Assembly (NCBI RefSeq): GCF_026651875.1
Contig: NZ_CP104067.1
Span: forward strand, 4,392,501-4,456,500
Length of the DNA: 64,000 nucleotides
Origin: Alicyclobacillus fastidiosus
Lineage (GTDB): Bacteria; Bacillota; Bacilli; Alicyclobacillales; Alicyclobacillaceae
Reading direction: 5' to 3'
Below are positions 32,678 through 41,454 of the stretch, one piece after another. The first letter of the stretch is position 1. Each line of letters begins with the position of its first letter. The notes beneath the pieces are model-generated. The model saw only the letters and a program-made list of their open reading frames with translations, ran no database searches and had not been told where the DNA came from. The translations under genes and the position numbers were made by a program.

Positions 32678-33593
32678 GTTCACGCTCCCACATGGATGGG
32701 GGCAATTTGCCCACCGATTCGATGAGGAGGTCGTACAGGTTGCTTTGCAGCGCCTCGTCTACGGAGATGCCGAGCTTGTCGGCGATATCGGAGAGCGTGA
32801 ACTTGTCGCGCCGAAGCGTGCGCATCGCCTTCTCCCACTGCTGAAGGTGAGGGCCGTGGTAGTCGATGAGGAAGGACCACTTTTCCTCGTCGATTTGGAG
32901 AACGGCATTCAGCATGTCCGTAGCCACATCGACCGTTGCGCCTTGGGCGCCTTTTTCGAACAGCCGTTGCCGAAACACAGTTTTGATCAGTGCCTCCTCG
33001 GAGAATTCCATGAGGAATGGTGGCATAATATAGCCAACTGGCAATTTTGCGCGCGCGGCTTGCATCTGCTCGACGCGCTCTTGCTTCGCTAGGCGAATCA
33101 CTCCCCGAATGCGTTCGAGCTCCTCTTCGTACTCATCTGGATTTCTCGCTTCGACAGGCAACTCGAATCCCCAGGGTACGTTGGCCCGCTGGCCGCCGGC
33201 GATACGAGTAGGGCGCCCCACGGTGTATGTCACAAGGTGGTCGTAGACCGTCTTGCCAACCCCGATGAATAGGAAGAGCACGCTCTCACCGCGAATCGGT
33301 TCGTACGAATGCCCTGCGGCTACCATGTTGTGGAGAAATCGGTTGGTATTCGCCATATCGCGATACTTCCCGAGGTAGAGGCTCGCCTTGAACGCACTCG
33401 ACAATCGGTCCTGGTCTGTCGCACGAAGGGCGATGACGCGTCGCGACTGCGCGACTTGCCACCCTTGCTCTTCGTAGCAAATCCGAATAAACTTTTCGAT
33501 GTTATCCAGATGCTCGTCAATCGGGACGACGTCGTGGAGAAACTTTAGGCGGTCGTGCGTGAGAATGGCGGATCGGTCGAGATGAAACAACAA
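32673..33593 (-). CDS. Divergent ThyX-like protein
   Basis: A 306-residue soluble protein that I cannot assign with certainty. The layout recalls flavin-dependent thymidylate synthase: a late block ARAKLPVGY...R (residues about 185-215) and RQR..EKGAQG.TVDVA resemble the C-terminal ThyX region ending in R..AQ.EI. In the middle, TVGRPTRIAGGQR aligns with the ThyX signature (RHRxxSxxxxSxR) but lacks RHR and the first Ser is Thr, so the canonical dUMP/FAD site is not intact. It starts at a TTG (33593) preceded by AGGTGG. It is convergent with the HAD gene across the tandem repeat and divergent from mnmA. Distant ThyX relative or an unrelated protein with similar helices; function unknown. Confidence 0.6.
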   Translation of the reverse strand: MLFHLDRSAILTHDRLKFLHDVVPIDEHLDNIEKFIRICYEEQGWQVAQSRRVIALRATDQDRLSSAFKASLYLGKYRDMANTNRFLHNMVAAGHSYEPIRGESVLFLFIGVGKTVYDHLVTYTVGRPTRIAGGQRANVPWGFELPVEARNPDEYEEELERIRGVIRLAKQERVEQMQAARAKLPVGYIMPPFLMEFSEEALIKTVFRQRLFEKGAQGATVDVATDMLNAVLQIDEEKWSFLIDYHGPHLQQWEKAMRTLRRDKFTLSDIADKLGISVDEALQSNLYDLLIESVGKLPPSMWERER

Positions 33594-33717
33594 AAAGAAC
33601 CACCTTTCACTTGGCTACTAAGGTTGCCCGACGTGCCGAACACCGTTCGGACACGCAGGATACGGATACACAATACACCGCGTCCCCATGGGCGTGCTTG
33701 TTTGATTGTACAAATAG

Positions 33718-34848
<1,131 letters not shown>

Positions 34849-34865
34849 CTAAATATGGACATTGT

Positions 34866-34897
34866 AAAGGTGGGCTACAATGACGTAGCCCACCTTT
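34866..34897. terminator. Hairpin after mnmA, also facing the small zinc-ribbon gene
   Basis: A perfect 13-base stem (34866-34878 with 34885-34897) ending in TTT starts 18 bases after the mnmA stop. A minus-strand small gene ends at 34978, so it may serve both directions; the T tract is short. Confidence 0.7.
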
Positions 34898-34977
34898 GCG
34901 ATGTTATTGAGATGAGAACACTGGGTCACGCGCGTGCGTACGTCGAGAGGAACACTACTCGCTCACATCTGCGCAAT

Positions 34978-35109
34978 TCACCACGAAGTGCCCAGTTCAC
35001 GTTCCCAAGAATCCGCACAATCAAAGCACAACCACTCCGATTTCTCGGTGTCCTGCTCGACTGTCTCGCCGCAAATGGCACATTGATGCTCTGTCTCTTT
35101 ACGATCCAT
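34978..35109 (-). CDS. Small zinc-ribbon protein (43 residues)
   Basis: A 43-residue protein with two Cys-x2-Cys pairs (Cys10/Cys13 and Cys28/Cys31) separated by 14 residues, the pattern of a zinc ribbon or rubredoxin-like knuckle, and otherwise acidic with Trp at 26, 35 and 43. The ATG has AGGAGG eight bases upstream, and a very good promoter (TTGAAA-17-TACAAT) is found at 35142-35170. Such minimal zinc-finger proteins are common in Bacilli and mostly uncharacterised. The gene was overlooked by length-based searching because it is short. It terminates toward the mnmA hairpin. Confidence 0.85.
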   Translation of the reverse strand: MDRKETEHQCAICGETVEQDTEKSEWLCFDCADSWERELGTSW

Positions 35110-35141
35110 CTGCATTACCTCCTCCAAGCTTTGTACTGAGT

Positions 35142-35170
35142 ATTGTAGTTCCAATTGGTTGCGTTTTCAA
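35142..35170 (-). promoter_or_regulatory. Sigma-A promoter for the small zinc-ribbon gene
   Basis: On the minus strand TTGAAA (35165-35170) and TACAAT (35142-35147) are separated by exactly 17 bases, and the -10 box lies 33 bases before the ATG of the small gene. Confidence 0.8.
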
Positions 35171-35350
35171 CAGATATTTCTGAACATTTAAATAATAGGT
35201 GACGAAATTGTGTCACTCGGTCGATACCTATGTACTTCCGCGTGTGCGCGATTGGGATAGCTTGACTTGCAGGCGGTGGTATACTGTGCAAGGAAGTTAT
35301 TTCGACTTCCGAATGATCCTGTCTGTAGGCTTCTTAGGGAGGCAGCACCG

Positions 35351-36268
35351 GTGACAAAGTCTCGCATCATCAGCGCATCACTCATCTTTACACTCGTCGT
35401 CCTTTGGGGCGTGTCGTTTGCCATTTACAAAGTGGCGTTGGCCGACAGCCCCCCGATCTTATTCGCGGGCATCCGCACGCTGTTCGGCGGTCTCATCGTC
35501 CTTTGTATCGCCCTTTTCCGCAACAAGAAGGCTTATCTTCGCAAATACTTCCCTACCTATTTCATCTCAGCCGTATTTAACGTCTTTTTCTTCTTTGGAC
35601 TCCAAACTGTCGGGCTGAGCTATCTACCTGCCGGGCTGTTTTCCGTGCTCATTTACCTTGAGCCGGTCCTTGTGGGCATCGTGGCGTGGCTCTGGCTTGG
35701 CGAGCCGATGTCGCTGCAAAAAGTCATCGGACTCGTCCTCGGGTTTCTCGGGGTTGCCGCCATCAGTGCGCACAGTCTCACACAACACTTGTCGGCCATC
35801 GGCATTATCATCGGTATCGCCACCGCCGCCTTCTGGACGATTGGCACGGTCTATTCGAAGAAGGCACAAGAGCGCGTGGATATGATGTGGCTCCTCGCCA
35901 TCCAATTTCTCATCGGTGGCGTCCTCATCACAGCCCTCGGCTCCATGAGCGAGTCGTGGAGTGCCATTCACGTCACTACCACGTTCGTTTTGGCCACGTT
36001 ATTCGGCGGATTTTTCGGCATCACGCTGTCCTGGATGATCTGGTTCCACCTCGTCCACGCCGGAGAGGCGACGCGCATCGCGGCGATGACCTTCTTCGTC
36101 CCGCTCATCTCCGTGTTGACGAGCGTGATTTTCCTGCACGAATCGCTCAACATCTGGCTTTTGGTCGGTCTCGTGCTCATCGTGTTGGGCATTTATCTGA
36201 CCAATCGGCAGCAGAAGCAAGGTCGCCTACCCCAGAACTCGTTACCCATCACGCCGCCCATACGCTGA
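35351..36268 (+). CDS. EamA/DMT-superfamily transporter
   Basis: A 305-residue membrane transporter with ten predicted helices arranged as two EamA repeats (about residues 8-140 and 150-290). The internal duplication shows as similar WGVSFAIYKVAL and TIGTVYSKKAQ segments, and the conserved Glu in the YLEPVLVGIVAWLWLGE region marks the end of repeat one. The substrate of these drug/metabolite exporters cannot be inferred. The GTG at 35351 follows GGGAGGCAG, while the frame is open to 35267. Downstream are a GC hairpin and the LysR regulator gene, which might control it, although no overlap links them. Confidence 0.9.
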   Translation: MTKSRIISASLIFTLVVLWGVSFAIYKVALADSPPILFAGIRTLFGGLIVLCIALFRNKKAYLRKYFPTYFISAVFNVFFFFGLQTVGLSYLPAGLFSVLIYLEPVLVGIVAWLWLGEPMSLQKVIGLVLGFLGVAAISAHSLTQHLSAIGIIIGIATAAFWTIGTVYSKKAQERVDMMWLLAIQFLIGGVLITALGSMSESWSAIHVTTTFVLATLFGGFFGITLSWMIWFHLVHAGEATRIAAMTFFVPLISVLTSVIFLHESLNIWLLVGLVLIVLGIYLTNRQQKQGRLPQNSLPITPPIR

Positions 36269-36383
36269 ATTCACCCTCACACAACGACACCTCGTCCGCA
36301 TATGAGACACGCCAAGCCCCATTCACGCTGCCCGCGGGACGACTCGCGGGTAAATGCAGGGCGTCGTCTCCCCCGCAAGAGGA

Positions 36384-36392
36384 TGATATAAT
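36384..36392 (+). promoter_or_regulatory. Extended -10 promoter of the LysR-family gene
   Basis: TGATATAAT gives a perfect extended -10 (TG-N-TATAAT, hexamer 36387-36392); no -35 hexamer is evident. The last two bases overlap the palindrome at 36391-36407. Confidence 0.65.
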
Positions 36393-36407
36393 GCAAGCAA
36401 CTTGCAT
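36391..36407. promoter_or_regulatory. 17-bp palindrome (ATGCAAG-CAA-CTTGCAT) at the LysR promoter
   Basis: Seven-base perfect arms around a three-base centre start directly after the -10 box and extend to 13 bases before the LysR-family start codon. The position covers the expected transcription start, as for a repressor or autoregulator site. A different family from the T-N11-A sites of typical LysR proteins is possible. Confidence 0.6.
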
Positions 36408-36419
36408 GGGGTGATGGCG

Positions 36420-37319
36420 ATGGATACCAAAGATTTACAACTTTTCTTAGCTGCGTCGCGCAACAAATCCATCTCGCGGACTGCGGAACAGCTATTTATG
36501 TCTCAATCGACAGTAACCACGCGGCTTCAGCGGCTGGAACGCGACATCGGATATCAACTGTTCGACCGGATGCCCAACGGCGTACAACTGACCCCGGAAG
36601 GCGCCAGGTTCCTCCCCCTGGCTGAACAAATTGTATCGCTGGAGCGACAGATGCTTGAGCCTTCACAACAACCAAAGCGAACCCTGCGCGTGATGTCCGG
36701 TCGTGCGTTCGTATCGACGGACGTTCCGATGTGTCTGCACCGCATCGTGGAACTACAGGATGTGCGCCTACAAGTGCGCATGGGCCTGTATGAAAACATG
36801 GTGGACGCCCTGATCAACAGTCAGGTCGATTTCTGCTTTCTGGGTGAACCAATCTACCATCCCCGGGTTCGACTCGTGGAATTTCCGGACGACGCCATCG
36901 ACTTGGTGGTTCCTGCAACGCACCCGTTTGCGCACGACTTTCCAGGTATCAGGGCGATTGCCACCGAGCCGTTCATCGCCTTCAGCGACTCCACAGCGCC
37001 CTTTCGCAAACGCGTCACCATGCTGCTCGCCAAGCATGACCTCTTCCCCGAAGTCCGCATGGAACTCGACAGCATCGACGGTATCAAGGCGATGGTGTCG
37101 CAAGGCCTCGGTGTCTCGCTGCTGCCGCGCCGGACGCTCGTCGACGCGAGCAGCAAAGGGTATGTCGCCATTCCTATCGCCGACGAGGCGTTCCGACGAC
37201 CCACCTTGCTGGCTTACCCAGATATCTTGGAGGATGAACCTCTGACGAAGCAGTTCATCGAGGTCGTGAGCGAACACTATCAGCACCAGGCGCGTTTCCA
37301 TCACGATCCGTCCGTGTAA
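36420..37319 (+). CDS. LysR-family transcriptional regulator
   Basis: A 299-residue regulator. The N-terminal winged helix-turn-helix (residues 1-60) contains SRTAEQLFMSQSTVTTRLQRLERDIGYQLFDR; the linker helix and the effector-binding domain (about 85-290) follow, with PFIAFSDSTAPFRKRV and the GLGVSLLPRR signature of the effector pocket. The effector is unknown. I chose the ATG at 36420, after a GGGGTG site at 36408-36413; other in-frame ATGs at 36402 and 36414 are less well spaced. Its own promoter carries a palindrome. Likely targets are adjacent genes such as the EamA transporter upstream, or the TetR-family gene downstream. Confidence 0.9.
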   Translation: MDTKDLQLFLAASRNKSISRTAEQLFMSQSTVTTRLQRLERDIGYQLFDRMPNGVQLTPEGARFLPLAEQIVSLERQMLEPSQQPKRTLRVMSGRAFVSTDVPMCLHRIVELQDVRLQVRMGLYENMVDALINSQVDFCFLGEPIYHPRVRLVEFPDDAIDLVVPATHPFAHDFPGIRAIATEPFIAFSDSTAPFRKRVTMLLAKHDLFPEVRMELDSIDGIKAMVSQGLGVSLLPRRTLVDASSKGYVAIPIADEAFRRPTLLAYPDILEDEPLTKQFIEVVSEHYQHQARFHHDPSV

Positions 37320-37382
37320 GTTTTCCCCTGGGGTGCTGCTGACGACTGCATTCGATAGGCACTTTGGAAAGGAGGGCGCGAG

Positions 37383-38003
37383 GTGCGTGAACCGCTGACC
37401 AAACTGGCGCGCAGAGAGGCCATCTACCAAGCGGCCGTCTCTCTATTCGAAACCAAGGGCTATGAAAATGTGACGATTCAGGACGTCGTGGCAACATGTA
37501 ACGTCGCAAGAGGCACATTCTACCTCCACTTCGAGTCGTTGGAGGCTCTGCTCATCACGTGGTTTGACGACGTGACAGAACAGACGTGGGCACGTATGCG
37601 CCCTTATCTGGAAGACCTGTCTATCCCATTTGAAACCTGTACCCGTCAGGTCATCCACGAAGTGTTCGCCCTGTTCACGGAAAACCCGTCCATGTCGAAG
37701 GCGTTCTACTGCGGTGGCGGCGAAACGTTCATGCGACGCCGTCACGAGGCCATGTTTGGAAAACTTGGGGGAAAACTACACGAGGCGCTAACCATCCGCC
37801 ACCCGGATCATCATCGCAGCATGACCTGGACCGTCGCGATGCTCATCTCCCTGGTGGGCGACATGTCGAACTATGCGAGCCAAAATATCGCGACTGAAGA
37901 GCTCCAAGCACTTGAAGAAGAAGTGGCCAATTTCGCCATGGCGGGTCTAAGGGCCAACCTAGCCATCGAACGGCCGCCGCTCTCTCACCGCGACGATGGA
38001 TGA
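37383..38003 (+). CDS. TetR/AcrR-family transcriptional regulator
   Basis: A 206-residue regulator with the N-terminal helix-turn-helix in residues 10-55 (ENVTIQDVVATCNVARGTFYLHFESLEAL) and a helical ligand-binding/dimerisation domain after it. The start is a GTG at 37383 preceded by GGAGG. It follows the LysR-type gene by 63 bases. It ends in a 19-base overlap with the convergent unknown gene at 37985. No palindrome is found directly before it, so its operators are probably elsewhere. Confidence 0.9.
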   Translation: MREPLTKLARREAIYQAAVSLFETKGYENVTIQDVVATCNVARGTFYLHFESLEALLITWFDDVTEQTWARMRPYLEDLSIPFETCTRQVIHEVFALFTENPSMSKAFYCGGGETFMRRRHEAMFGKLGGKLHEALTIRHPDHHRSMTWTVAMLISLVGDMSNYASQNIATEELQALEEEVANFAMAGLRANLAIERPPLSHRDDG

Positions 38004-38353
38004 ACCACCATCTGCCGGTACCACAGTGCCATCGACGTGCTGATACGGTAGCGAACGACCTTCGCGTCAAACGGCCCCTCGTACACAAGGTCTCCCTCGT
38101 CTAACGGGATTCCATCCGCAGCTGCGACCACTCTCACATCCCCTGCCTTGACCGTAGCCGCGAAAATCGTCAGCTGAAACTCGCCATCCCTCGCGCGAAA
38201 AGTGACATCCCAACGTCCGTCCGCCCTCTGCACGTAGCCAATCCGTCCATCAAACGTAGCCACCGTATCCACCACGTCTTCCACCATTTGGACGAGCTTG
38301 TCTTGAAGTTCCTGTTCCGCTGCTCGGCTCTTCTCTCCCTCGATGTCGCACAC
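37985..38353 (-). CDS. Unknown soluble protein, convergent with tetR
   Basis: A 122-residue protein with a charged N-terminal helix (rich in Glu, Lys, Gln) up to residue 35 and a beta-prone remainder with repeated Val/Arg/Asp and Tyr. No recognised motif or membrane segment. The GTG start at 38353 is directly abutted by AGAGAGGAG, closer than normal; an alternative start inside the first 25 residues (ATG at codon 23) is possible, and the ribosome binding site spacing is ideal only for an ATC codon, which is rarely used. Last 19 bases overlap the end of the TetR gene. Confidence 0.65.
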   Translation of the reverse strand: MCDIEGEKSRAAEQELQDKLVQMVEDVVDTVATFDGRIGYVQRADGRWDVTFRARDGEFQLTIFAATVKAGDVRVVAAADGIPLDEGDLVYEGPFDAKVVRYRISTSMALWYRQMVVHPSSR

Positions 38354-38526
38354 CTCCTCTCTATTCGTTCCATACCCAATCTAGCAGATTTGTCGGCTCC
38401 ACTGATCGCCGAGTCGCGAAAAACGCGCTCCTACCACACCTGTACCGCGGCATTCCACACTCTCTCTTCACGACTGACACGCTCTCAGCATAGATGGGCA
38501 CTCTGGCCACGTGGCCGTGTACTGCA

Positions 38527-38563
38527 ACAAGGGGGCTTTCCTCATGCCGGAAAGCCCCCTTGT
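38527..38563. terminator. Hairpin (15-bp stem) after the 59-residue gene
   Basis: Perfect 15-base arms at 38527-38541 and 38549-38563 with a seven-base loop. It lies 37 bases beyond the stop of the small minus-strand gene at 38601. The following minus-strand bases (TTGTTGCAG) are only weakly T-rich. Confidence 0.75.
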
Positions 38564-38600
38564 CGTTGAAACGGTTGTATTCAGTATGTGAGCGGTGCGA

Positions 38601-38780
38601 CTATTCAGTAGCCTTTGACAAAGCGTGTTCCCACGACGGGAAATAGTAAAGTGCGCCGCGCATGATCTCTGGGTGCTGTTTCTTGACGTCCTTCTTCGTT
38701 AAACGTTCACCATTTGTCACGTACAACTGCTTAATTTGACTCAAAATCGTATCCGCGCTTTCAAGTGGTTGTTGCATCAT
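38601..38780 (-). CDS. Unknown 59-residue protein
   Basis: A compact 59-codon gene, ATG at 38780, preceded by AAGGAAGG and followed by a strong hairpin. The product begins with two Met and a Gln-rich helix, then carries a Lys-rich middle (TKKDVKKQHPEIMRGALYYFPSWEHA) that resembles the helical repeat found at the ends of some homing-endonuclease-associated proteins, although the similarity is weak. It is not an obvious antitoxin or phage gene by context. Too short for usual gene filters, but the ribosome binding site, terminator and absence of any overlapping gene argue for it. Confidence 0.75.
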   Translation of the reverse strand: MMQQPLESADTILSQIKQLYVTNGERLTKKDVKKQHPEIMRGALYYFPSWEHALSKATE

Positions 38781-38910
38781 ATCAACCTTCCTTTCCAGTG
38801 GATACGCTCATTGTTGCCGAAGCTAGTAGAAATCAAACCTACTTCTCTATCCGATTGACATCTCATCTTCCTCTGTTCTATGTTTACTTTGCCGGCGATT
38901 ATCGAGTATA

Positions 38911-39069
38911 TCAAGCCGCGAAAGACGGAATGGCGTCCTCTGTCCACTCGCCATTTGGGGTGTAACCAACGTCTGACCAGTATCCACGCGGTTGAGGATT
39001 TTTTAGCAAGGTATTGACGAAGTAGCTCAAAGGATTCGGCTTCGCCGACACAACCCAATCGTTCTCCAT
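38911..39069 (-). CDS. Possible 52-residue protein in the coding-poor region before tkt
   Basis: A frame from ATG at 39069 to a TGA at 38911. The sequence is protein-like (Trp, Pro, Tyr and acidic residues in a NPQPRGYWSDVGYTPNGEW-type arrangement), and it is preceded in frame by a TGA two codons upstream that ends another short open stretch, which would couple translation. The ribosome binding site is weak (TGAG). It lies between the tkt terminator and the 59-residue gene. A remnant of an older gene is also possible. Confidence 0.35.
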   Translation of the reverse strand: MENDWVVSAKPNPLSYFVNTLLKNPQPRGYWSDVGYTPNGEWTEDAIPSFAA

Positions 39070-39209
39070 CGCTCAATGGGCCATCGCGCAGGGATTGTAC
39101 ACGCGCGGTGGCCCCTCGTGCATGTTGAACCGCGCTTCCCCGGAACTGCGGGTGTAGGCTTCGCTCGATGAGGTCAAATGGCCGGAGCGAGAATGCTATA
39201 TCAAGACAA

Positions 39210-39255
39210 ACCGGGGCATCCCACAGTGTTATGCACAACTGCGAAATGCCCCGGT
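39210..39255. terminator. Terminator after transketolase
   Basis: Ten-base perfect arms ACCGGGGCAT and ATGCCCCGGT (39210-39219, 39246-39255), followed on the minus strand by TTTGTCTTG, with GTTTT on the plus side. Placed 19 bases after the tkt stop codon. Confidence 0.85.
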
Positions 39256-39273
39256 GTTTTCTAACGATTCGAC

Positions 39274-41265
39274 TTACTTGTTCAGTACTGTCTTCGCCAC
39301 GTTGTAGATGTTGTCGACTGTAAAGCCGTATTCCTTCATCACGATGTCGCCAGGTGCCGAGGCGCCAAAGCGGTCGATGCCGAAGACTTCCCCATCGAGG
39401 CCGACGTATTTGTACCAGCTCATCGGATGTGCCATTTCAACGGCCACGCGCTTGTTCACATTCTTCGGCAGTACGGACTCCTTGTAAGCCTCGTCCTGTG
39501 CGTCGAAGACTTCGAGTGATGGGAAGCTGATGACGCGCGTTTTGACGCCTTCACCTGCCAACTTTTTGGCGACTTCCAGCACCAAGTGAACTTCAGAACC
39601 AGACGCGAGCAATGCGAGGTCAGAGCCATCTTCATGCTTGTAGATGACGTAGCCACCGCGCTCGAAGTTGCCTTGATTCTCCTTGATTTCCGCAAGCGTA
39701 GGCAGCTTTTGGCGAGTGAGTACCAACGCCACAGGCGCATCGCGGTGCGTCAGTGCGTACTTCACAGCGAGGCCCGTCTCCGTTCCATCGGCTGGGCGCA
39801 GGACGCGTAGACCAGGAATGGCGCGCAAGGAGGCAATCTGCTCGACAGGTTCGTGCGTAGGTCCGTCCTCGCCGACTGCGATGCTGTCGTGTGTGAGGAT
39901 GTACAGCGCCGGTTGCTTCATCAGGGCCGCAAGGCGAACCGCTGGACGCAGGTAGTCGACGAACACGAGGAACGTACCCGCGTACGGGAAGATGCCGCCG
40001 TGAAGCGCGAGGCCGTTGAGCGCAGCGCCCATCGCGTGCTCGCGAACGCCGTAATCGACGTTTTTGCCCGCGTAGTCCGGTTGTTTGAAGTGCTCCGAGC
40101 TCTTGATGAACGTCTTGTTGGAACTTGACAAGTCAGCAGATCCGCCCAAGAGTGTCGGCATGTGCGGCGCGATGGCGTTGATCACCGTGCCAAACGCGTC
40201 ACGCGTTGCGGTCGCGTCGGTGAACTCTGGAAGCACAGTATCGAAATCGACACCCGCATTGCCATTCACAACGTCTTTAAACGTCTTGGCATCGTCCGCA
40301 AACGCGCCCTCGTACGCGTTGAACTTTTCGTTCCACGCAGCTTCGTCCGCTTGGAGGCGCGATTTCAAGTCCGCAAACAAGGCGCGAACTTCGTCTGGCA
40401 CGAAGAACGAATCGTACTTCCAGCCATACGTCTCTTTCGCCAACTTGGTCTCTTCTGCACCAAGTGGGCTACCGTGTACGCCGTGAGTGCCTTGCTTGTG
40501 CGGCGCGCCATAGCCGATGATGGTCTTGACTTCGATCAGCGTCGGGGCGTCCGTAAACGTCTTTGCCTCGGCGATCGCACGTTCAATTTCATCCAGGTTG
40601 TTGCCGTCTTCCACGCGCAGGACGTTCCATCCATAAGCGCGGTAGCGCATTTTCACGTCTTCCGTAAACGACCGATCTGTCGGTCCATCGAGCGAAATAT
40701 CGTTGGAGTCGTAAAGGACGATGAGCTTGTTCAAGCCCAAGTGGCCTGCGAGCGAGCCCGCTTCAGCCGCCACGCCCTCCATCAAATCGCCGTCGCCACA
40801 GATGACGTATGTATAGTGATCAATTAGGTCGTGTCCTTCACGGTTAAAGGTCGCCGCCATGAATCGTTCCGCCATTGCGAAACCAACAGCTGTCGCGATA
40901 CCTTGTCCAAGTGGCCCAGTCGTGGTGTCAACCCCAGGTGTGTGCCCAAACTCTGGGTGCCCAGGCGTTTTCGAGCCCCATTGACGGAACGACTTCAAAT
41001 CGTCCATCGAGACATCGTAACCAGTCAGGTGCAGCAGGCTGTACAACAGCATCGACCCGTGACCTGCAGATAGCACGAAGCGATCTCTGTCAATCCACGC
41101 CGGATTTTCCGGGTTGTACTTCATAAAGCGGCTCCACAGCACATAAGCCATAGGCGCTGCGCCCATCGGTAGCCCAGGGTGTCCCGAATTGGCCTTTTCA
41201 ATTGCATCAATCGAAAGGGTGCGTATGGTCTTGACCGCCAATTGATCTTGTTCTGTAAATGGCAT
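39274..41265 (-). CDS. tkt: Transketolase
   Basis: Thiamine-diphosphate enzyme of the non-oxidative pentose phosphate pathway, 663 residues, the usual family length. The ThDP-binding motif [32 protein letters not shown] is near residues 152-183, the N-terminal start [15 protein letters not shown] and the [17 protein letters not shown] substrate-binding block are typical, the pyrimidine-binding region lies around 355-520 with [15 protein letters not shown], and the C-terminal domain contains the final [22 protein letters not shown] preceded by GGGGAGTG. It stands alone between terminators. Since thiamine is its cofactor, the nearby TPP-regulated transporter supplies a nutrient it needs, but no direct linkage is implied. 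Confidence 0.96.
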   Translation of the reverse strand: MPFTEQDQLAVKTIRTLSIDAIEKANSGHPGLPMGAAPMAYVLWSRFMKYNPENPAWIDRDRFVLSAGHGSMLLYSLLHLTGYDVSMDDLKSFRQWGSKTPGHPEFGHTPGVDTTTGPLGQGIATAVGFAMAERFMAATFNREGHDLIDHYTYVICGDGDLMEGVAAEAGSLAGHLGLNKLIVLYDSNDISLDGPTDRSFTEDVKMRYRAYGWNVLRVEDGNNLDEIERAIAEAKTFTDAPTLIEVKTIIGYGAPHKQGTHGVHGSPLGAEETKLAKETYGWKYDSFFVPDEVRALFADLKSRLQADEAAWNEKFNAYEGAFADDAKTFKDVVNGNAGVDFDTVLPEFTDATATRDAFGTVINAIAPHMPTLLGGSADLSSSNKTFIKSSEHFKQPDYAGKNVDYGVREHAMGAALNGLALHGGIFPYAGTFLVFVDYLRPAVRLAALMKQPALYILTHDSIAVGEDGPTHEPVEQIASLRAIPGLRVLRPADGTETGLAVKYALTHRDAPVALVLTRQKLPTLAEIKENQGNFERGGYVIYKHEDGSDLALLASGSEVHLVLEVAKKLAGEGVKTRVISFPSLEVFDAQDEAYKESVLPKNVNKRVAVEMAHPMSWYKYVGLDGEVFGIDRFGASAPGDIVMKEYGFTVDNIYNVAKTVLNK

Positions 41266-41454
41266 GATTCCACTCCCCGTTGCTAGAGATTTTCATTGGT
41301 TATGATACCACATCTGATCAATTTCACTTACGTTCCGTGAAGAAAACGTTCAAAGCCGGAGCATTCGCTTTTTTCGAACAGATGACTTCACGCGATTTCT
41401 CGTCATCCACGACGACATAGGATACCATAAGAGGCGTACGAAAGGAGTATACCC

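Noticed and set aside
34855-35139. 94-residue plus-strand frame after mnmA
   Set aside because: It begins inside the mnmA terminator and overlaps the better supported minus-strand zinc-ribbon gene.
35257-35285. Promoter TTGACT with TATACT before the EamA gene
   Set aside because: The hexamers are only 12 bases apart, too close for a sigma-A promoter.
38777-39238. 153-residue minus-strand frame before the 59-residue gene
   Set aside because: No ribosome binding site at its start, composition is irregular, and it runs through the tkt terminator; another frame in this region is more protein-like.
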